Below, piece by piece: positions 61,751-64,000 of a DNA stretch of 64,000 bases (the stretch's first letter is position 1; the number at the start of each line of letters is the position of its first letter). Location of the stretch: positions 1-64,000 of the forward strand of contig JAIDQZ010000010.1 in NCBI GenBank assembly GCA_029062005.1, read 5' to 3'. The stretch comes from Muribaculaceae bacterium (GTDB taxonomy: Bacteria > Bacteroidota > Bacteroidia > Bacteroidales > Muribaculaceae). The notes under the pieces were generated by a model, which made no database searches, was not told the DNA's origin, and saw nothing but the letters and a program-made list of their open reading frames with translations. The position numbers and the translations under genes are program-made.

Positions 61751-63959
61751 ATTTCACGATGTACTTCTTGCCGTTGTGGATGTAGAGACCCGGCTGAGTG
61801 GGCTCTGCAACGCGTACGCCTGCGATTGTGTACCAGTTGTTGTCGCCTGCTGCTTCAGCCTCGATACCTTCGACTGCGTCCTCGATCGGACCACCTATCT
61901 GAGAATAGATAGTAAGCTTGGTGAGAGCGGTGTCGATACGGTAAAGACCATAGTGAATATCATATTTACCTGTTTCCTCATTCAAGAGAGAATAGCTTGT
62001 GCCCTCTTTCTTAAGATTAGGAAGTGATGTCGGATCCAATTGGAGAAGATCAGCTGCATTCAATACTGCGTCATCACCTGCCATAGCGGCATAATATTCT
62101 TCAACAGATGCCACAATCGGATGACATGAGTTGCTGCCATAAGAATTGATGGTATTTACAACGACGAAGTCAGAAGACTCGACATCTTTGATAGTAACAT
62201 CATTGTAGTTATTTGCAGTCTCATCATTATAAAGACCGATGTGATGTATGATACCTACATTGCGAGCATTGTCAAAGATTGCAAGACCTTCGAAATATTT
62301 GGTATTATCTGAATTGTCTGTAATGAGAGTTGACTGGATTACATTTGTCTCGTTATCTTCTGAAATAAATCCGAAAGGATAAACTGTATCGTAAACTGTT
62401 TCTACTTTACCATCAGTTTCAACTTCTCTTCCGGTAGTGCTGTCATAGTAGTACATACGCTTACGGGCTGTCCAGTTATTGAAACCGCTTGTAGCCGAGC
62501 TGTTGGTGATTGTCCAATTAAGGTCGAAACCTGCCTCTGTGAGCTGCGCGTCGGTGAGGCGTGCGAAGTCATATACTTTCTTAGCGGCAAACTCGAGATT
62601 GTTGTCAATAGTAGTTTCTGCAGACTTGTAACCGAATGCCTTTGTCGTAACTTTCATGCTACCTTTCTGTTCAACAGAAACTTTGTCGCCACTATACAGA
62701 TTTTGTCCGTCGGAGTTTTCACCCTGTTCACCGACATATGTGTAGTCCATTACGATTGTCGGACGAAGAGGAACATCAGCATTGTCTACCGTGAGGACAT
62801 ATGTCTTCACGAAACCGTCAGACACAGATGTGATGTTGGCTGCAGCCGCAGGAAGTACGATCGGAGTGCAATCTACATCCATTTCAACTATGTCAGACTT
62901 GGCATCTTCACAAGTGGTCCATGCGATAATCTTACCGCTTACCTTAGTTTCATATTCGAGTATGCCGTCATTGTCAGCCCAATCGTAAGTTTGCTCTTGG
63001 TTGTCAGTGCCGATAAAGTGAAGAGTTTCTTCCATTCCGTAGCTGATCTTGTAACCGCGAACTTCGAGATCTTCCACTTTCTCATCCTCAGTACCGGTCC
63101 AACCGATTTTTGAGAGAGCTACTGTCGGAGGAGCTGCAACAGCTTTTTCTGATTCACAAGTGATCAAGATGTTGTCGATATAGATTCTTGTCTGATAGCG
63201 GGCAGTCAATACATACATACCTTCAGCAAACATATTGACTTCCGAACCGTCGGGGTTGATCTCGGGAACCTCTCTTGTGCCTGAAATGCTATTGCTGTCA
63301 TCACTGAGGTTTTCAATCGAGTAATCGACAGTGTGGTCATCTACGTTGACAGTCAAAGTCACGCTATACCAGTCACCTGCTTTCATTTCAAAAGCATTCT
63401 CAGCAGGGATCGAATAAGAAACAGTCTCTTCATTAGTTTCTTCATTCACAGTGACAGACTTCTGAGTGGGAGCATTCACAAAGAAAGTGTTAGGAGACTT
63501 ATTGGCTTCGTCCTGAGTCATGTCAAGAAGGAAGTTCTCCCAAACTCCGCCGTTGCCGGCAGAAGTCCATGGCATACGGTAGGCCTGGTTTGCTACACCC
63601 GGGGTATGATTTGTGAAGATATCCAGACAGCCATTATACTGATTGTTGGAGAAAGTAGCATAGCAGATTTCGAAAGAAACTGTGTATGTACCATCTTCAA
63701 TCACCGGGTTACCTTGATTATCAAGATAAATCTCCTGGCCCCAGACGCATTGGCCTGAACGGCCATTGTTGGCATTCACATAAAGGTCGAGGAATTTACC
63801 GTCAGCATCGCTGCCGATCGAGCCTTCAGCACCATATGACCAACCGGCTTCCTCGATAGTGGTGACTCCTTCGAAATTCTGCTGATACAGAACCCTGGTG
63901 AAGCCAAATGAAGAGAGGCACATCGCTGCCGCTCCAAAGGTTAATAAAAGTTTTTTCAT
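61749..63959 (-). CDS. Large secreted protein of unknown function with GLYI tail
   Basis: The family is not recognised. The 736-residue product has a signal peptide (1-19). Residues about 25-275 look like a jelly-roll or laminin-G-like beta domain ('LYQQNFEGVTTIEEAGWSYG' opens it, 'TRIYIDNILITCE' closes it), as in choice-of-anchor proteins. Residues about 280-460 contain bacterial immunoglobulin-like units with chitobiase-type features, and the rest is a second beta-rich part. The last 30 residues ('WYTIAGVRVAEPTQPGLYIHNG', ending in basic 'KKYIVK') are a short tail common in Muribaculaceae and Prevotella secreted proteins, possibly a sorting signal. It stands alone on the minus strand. The upstream 41 nt show no promoter. 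Confidence 0.72.
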   Translation of the reverse strand: MKKLLLTFGAAAMCLSSFGFTRVLYQQNFEGVTTIEEAGWSYGAEGSIGSDADGKFLDLYVNANNGRSGQCVWGQEIYLDNQGNPVIEDGTYTVSFEICYATFSNNQYNGCLDIFTNHTPGVANQAYRMPWTSAGNGGVWENFLLDMTQDEANKSPNTFFVNAPTQKSVTVNEETNEETVSYSIPAENAFEMKAGDWYSVTLTVNVDDHTVDYSIENLSDDSNSISGTREVPEINPDGSEVNMFAEGMYVLTARYQTRIYIDNILITCESEKAVAAPPTVALSKIGWTGTEDEKVEDLEVRGYKISYGMEETLHFIGTDNQEQTYDWADNDGILEYETKVSGKIIAWTTCEDAKSDIVEMDVDCTPIVLPAAAANITSVSDGFVKTYVLTVDNADVPLRPTIVMDYTYVGEQGENSDGQNLYSGDKVSVEQKGSMKVTTKAFGYKSAETTIDNNLEFAAKKVYDFARLTDAQLTEAGFDLNWTITNSSATSGFNNWTARKRMYYYDSTTGREVETDGKVETVYDTVYPFGFISEDNETNVIQSTLITDNSDNTKYFEGLAIFDNARNVGIIHHIGLYNDETANNYNDVTIKDVESSDFVVVNTINSYGSNSCHPIVASVEEYYAAMAGDDAVLNAADLLQLDPTSLPNLKKEGTSYSLLNEETGKYDIHYGLYRIDTALTKLTIYSQIGGPIEDAVEGIEAEAAGDNNWYTIAGVRVAEPTQPGLYIHNGKKYIVK

Positions 63960-64000
63960 AAGGAAAAATGTTAGTTAATAAATGTTGATGAAAAATAGTA

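Noticed and set aside
1-64000. tRNA or rRNA genes.
   Set aside because: No cloverleaf-like sequence or rRNA segment was noticed by eye; a covariance-model scan would be needed to be certain.

Overview
The window looks like a chromosome segment of an intestinal Bacteroidales bacterium, most likely Muribaculaceae. Reasons: promoters of the Bacteroidetes type (TTG or TTTG, about 20 nt, then TAnnTTTG), a TonB-dependent receptor with a carboxypeptidase-regulatory-like N-domain, secreted glycoside hydrolases, C-terminal tails of the 'GLYIHNGKKYIVK' kind, a large PurL and a long (632 aa) PurF-type amidotransferase. The taxonomic call rests on recalled family features, not on a search.

Layout. 1-8.9 kb: the end of a FISUMP-like surface protein, a thioredoxin-like lipoprotein, a short aromatic amino acid cluster (prephenate dehydratase, DAHP synthase/chorismate mutase), an OPT transporter, an L,D-transpeptidase, malate dehydrogenase and a small secreted repeat protein. 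8.9-15.7 kb: trpS overlapping a zinc-type ABC binding protein and ATPase (no permease follows), a fused SpmA/SpmB protein and a GH30 enzyme. 15.8-25.9 kb: a complete UMP pathway in one co-directional block, pyrC-carA-carB-pyrKD-pyrF-pyrE-pyrB, preceded by a promoter, a 15-codon ORF and an intrinsic terminator. 26.1-38.1 kb: purF, membrane and secreted proteins, YitT, a TonB receptor with its lipoprotein, and a cupin regulator with an acyl-CoA ligase. 38.1-53.7 kb: the purine block purE-purL-purM-purH-purD-purB-purA-guaB-guaA, again preceded by a promoter, a 45-codon ORF and a terminator. 53.8-61.1 kb, minus strand: a small glycan cluster (GH2, beta-propeller/DUF362, GH29-SGNH). 61.7-64 kb: a large secreted protein.

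Two nucleotide blocks dominate. The pyrimidine block makes UMP from bicarbonate, glutamine and aspartate. The purine block plus purF covers most of IMP synthesis and both branches to AMP and GMP; purC and purN/purT are not in the window. Two pyrimidine enzymes are fusions: PyrK-PyrD, and PyrB carrying only the zinc domain of PyrI.

The intergenic DNA is unusually structured. Family A is a palindrome (GGACGCACG-N3-CGTGCGTCC), single or in inverted doublets around a conserved spacer, at eight loci, all 3' of genes; several copies look like terminators. Family B consists of short-period AT-rich arrays (mostly 7-mers such as AATTGAG/CTCAATT) that fill many gaps, often as inverted left and right arms. 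In two gaps of the purine block (purE/purL and purB/purA) such inverted arms enclose a gene for an S23-type four-helix-bundle protein, the family encoded by 23S rRNA intervening sequences. These two IVS-like units are the best candidate here for an undescribed element. No tRNA, rRNA, CRISPR, transposase, integrase or phage gene was recognised.
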